Made by a program: the position numbers and the translations under genes. This document shows positions 62,695-64,000 of a DNA stretch of 64,000 nt, piece by piece (within the stretch, counting starts at the first letter, position 1; every line of letters begins with the position of its first letter). Source of the stretch: Argonema antarcticum A004/B2 (GTDB lineage: Bacteria > Cyanobacteriota > Cyanobacteriia > Cyanobacteriales > Aerosakkonemataceae); contig NZ_JAIQZN010000031.1 of NCBI RefSeq assembly GCF_023333585.1, forward strand, positions 1 to 64,000, given 5' to 3'. Under the pieces are notes generated by a model. That model was not told the DNA's origin. It saw nothing but the letters and a program-made list of their open reading frames with translations, and made no database searches.

Positions 62695-64000
62695 ATGACC
62701 TTAAGAGATCCCGAAAAAGACTTTATCAGAATCAACAAAATCCTGGGAAAACAGGCAAGTATTGGCTTCATTCCTGCCAACCAAATCGCCCCTTGGTTTT
62801 TTCTAACCGTCATTTCATATATATTGACGATGGGTTTTTTCAACTTAGGATTAGGTTGGTTCTTTACAGTCTCACTTTGGTTAATCGTCAGTTGGTGGCT
62901 TCTAACAGGAAATCAACCCCATCTATTCACCGACAAATTACGAAAACCTCCTGGCAACGAGTGGTGCAACGGCGACAGTCTCTACATTTCTCCCATCCCT
63001 TCTCTGCGTCCTACCAGCCTCCAAGGTAAAGCCTACGATTCCCAAATCCGAATCAAGCTAAAACCTAAAATCGTCCCCAATCAATCTGGAGGAAATAGCC
63101 GATTTATGCCATTCCAAAACGAAATTAACCTCTGTTGTTTAGTCGAAATCGATAAAGATGGTAGACAAGTATCGGGAATGCTCCTCAATAACGGTTCAAG
63201 CTACCAACTAATATTCGGATTTCGCACCCAAGGACTCCATAACTTACTTTTCAAAAGCGAAGTATCCAACTTTGCAACTTCCATTGAAGAGGGAATGAAA
63301 GATATCCTTCCCGGTGAAAAAATCACCTTCTGCACTGGTTGCTACAGCGACGATAACGCCAGACGCAAACAGCTTGAAAACTTAGCCGATACTGCTAACC
63401 TTAAACCCGTTTCCGTACTCATCCGAAACGAACAGCGACGCATTCAACAACTAACCCATAAAGGTAGCAGACAAATCTGGGAACAAATCGCTTTCTGCAC
63501 TTGGACAGCCGATGGCGAAGGCGAACAAACTTCTAGAGATTTGATTGGCAAAGCTATTGATGGTGTAAAAAATTTGTGGGATGCACTTCTCGGAACGATT
63601 ACTGGTAACACCCGAATCTATAAAGAACAGTTTTACACCAAACTCTTGCTTAACGCTTTTGAACAAGGATTCATTCGTTGGGAAATTCTCCTAAACACCA
63701 AAATGGGATTAGAAATCGCTCCCATGAATACAGCCGAACTTTGGGAATGGCTTTGGCAACGGTTTAACAATGATGAACCTCCCGCAGTACCTCAAATTGT
63801 CAAATTAACAGAAACATCCACAGGCTATAAACTTAGCGAGAAAAAAACAACAGAAAAACACATTTGTACCGTCTTAATCGAAGGAATTAATGGCGTATCT
63901 TCCTGTCCCGAACATCGCCAAAGTAACAACCGCGTCTATTTAGCAGGAAAAGGTAAAGAATGCGGTGTTTTAACCATGTACGACGCACCCACAGGCTGGA
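62695..64000 (+). CDS. Transfer protein, cut by the window edge
   Basis: AAGGAG lies six bases before the ATG at 62695. More than 435 residues are visible and the frame is open at 64000. Two hydrophobic helices (about 33-75) follow a short cytoplasmic segment, then a large soluble domain (RIKLKPKIVPNQSG, IWEQIAFCTWTADGEGE, YTKLLLNAFEQGFI). The size fits the N-terminus of a VirB4/TraC-like conjugation ATPase, but no Walker A is visible in this part, so the call is tentative. Confidence 0.55.
   Translation, partial: MTLRDPEKDFIRINKILGKQASIGFIPANQIAPWFFLTVISYILTMGFFNLGLGWFFTVSLWLIVSWWLLTGNQPHLFTDKLRKPPGNEWCNGDSLYISPIPSLRPTSLQGKAYDSQIRIKLKPKIVPNQSGGNSRFMPFQNEINLCCLVEIDKDGRQVSGMLLNNGSSYQLIFGFRTQGLHNLLFKSEVSNFATSIEEGMKDILPGEKITFCTGCYSDDNARRKQLENLADTANLKPVSVLIRNEQRRIQQLTHKGSRQIWEQIAFCTWTADGEGEQTSRDLIGKAIDGVKNLWDALLGTITGNTRIYKEQFYTKLLLNAFEQGFIRWEILLNTKMGLEIAPMNTAELWEWLWQRFNNDEPPAVPQIVKLTETSTGYKLSEKKTTEKHICTVLIEGINGVSSCPEHRQSNNRVYLAGKGKECGVLTMYDAPTGW

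Noticed and set aside
1-64000. CRISPR array, tRNA or rRNA genes
   Set aside because: I found no regularly spaced 24-40 bp repeats with unique spacers, no cloverleaf with an identifiable anticodon and no rRNA blocks. The tandem repeats present are coding (WD40, TPR) or 10-bp units.

Overview
The window looks like 64 kb of a large, mobilisable or conjugative plasmid from a filamentous cyanobacterium. The HIP1 octamer GCGATCGC is frequent throughout. Several small proteins (74-617), the Ycf46-like ATPase, and the TPR/WD40/CHAT/NB-ARC signalling proteins are typical of cyanobacteria. ParA/ParB, an actin-like ParM homologue, a relaxase with a MobC-type partner, membrane-rich transfer genes and several toxin-antitoxin pairs indicate a plasmid. 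I see no rRNA, tRNA or CRISPR array. Family assignments rest on motifs and memory; no database search was run.

Layout. 0.07-2.7 kb: two small cyanobacterial genes and an exonuclease/polymerase of DNA polymerase family A. 2.9-9.2 kb: a three-gene operon (P-loop ATPase, TPR protein, nSTAND ATPase with 14 WD40 repeats). 9.2-13.4 kb: a Ycf46-like ATPase, then three small genes sharing leader boxes, each followed by a hairpin terminator, then a non-coding block with seven 10-bp repeats that recurs 45,489 bp downstream. 13.5-18.2 kb: a methyltransferase, a TGT/DpdA-like plus DUF6884-like fusion, and two unknown genes. 18.9-20.6 kb: parAB. 20.9-25.7 kb: a damaged two-component module, a DUF6932/HTH pair, HigBA, and a DNA methyltransferase remnant. 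26-32.3 kb: a STAND/TPR/pentapeptide protein whose expression appears to need -1 ribosomal frameshifting, then a partition-like cluster with DUF6753-like, ParA/MinD-like and ParM-like proteins. 32.5-36.5 kb: AbiE and the mobC-relaxase pair. 36.6-39.9 kb: RecG and a secreted protein. 40-43.2 kb: a two-gene set coupling a macro-like/DUF4326/NADAR-like/SLOG protein to a membrane-anchored PD-(D/E)XK-like nuclease. 43.4-49.6 kb: a PRTRC-type ubiquitin-like conjugation cassette (Ubl, E2-like, JAMM, E1-like) whose E2-like gene is interrupted by a 71-bp insertion. 49.8-54.1 kb: a frameshifted CHAT-TPR gene and remnants. 54.3-58.5 kb: a 1283-residue protein that reads as a single-chain two-barrel RNA polymerase of the QDE-1/RDR/YonO type. 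58.5-64 kb: the second copy of the repeat block, a second MobC-like protein and the start of transfer genes.

How the parts fit. Replication and maintenance are served by the polymerase, ParAB, the ParM cluster and the TA systems. Mobilisation is served by the relaxase, two RHH accessory proteins and the membrane proteins at the right end. A large share of the rest looks like conflict or immune machinery: STAND proteins, CHAT, a SLOG/NADAR plus nuclease pair, and the PRTRC conjugation cassette. The strongest candidates for little-described biology are the two-barrel polymerase (54.6-58.5 kb), the frameshift-dependent STAND protein (26-29 kb), the macro/NADAR/SLOG-nuclease pair (40-43.2 kb) and the duplicated decamer-repeat locus (13.15 and 58.64 kb).
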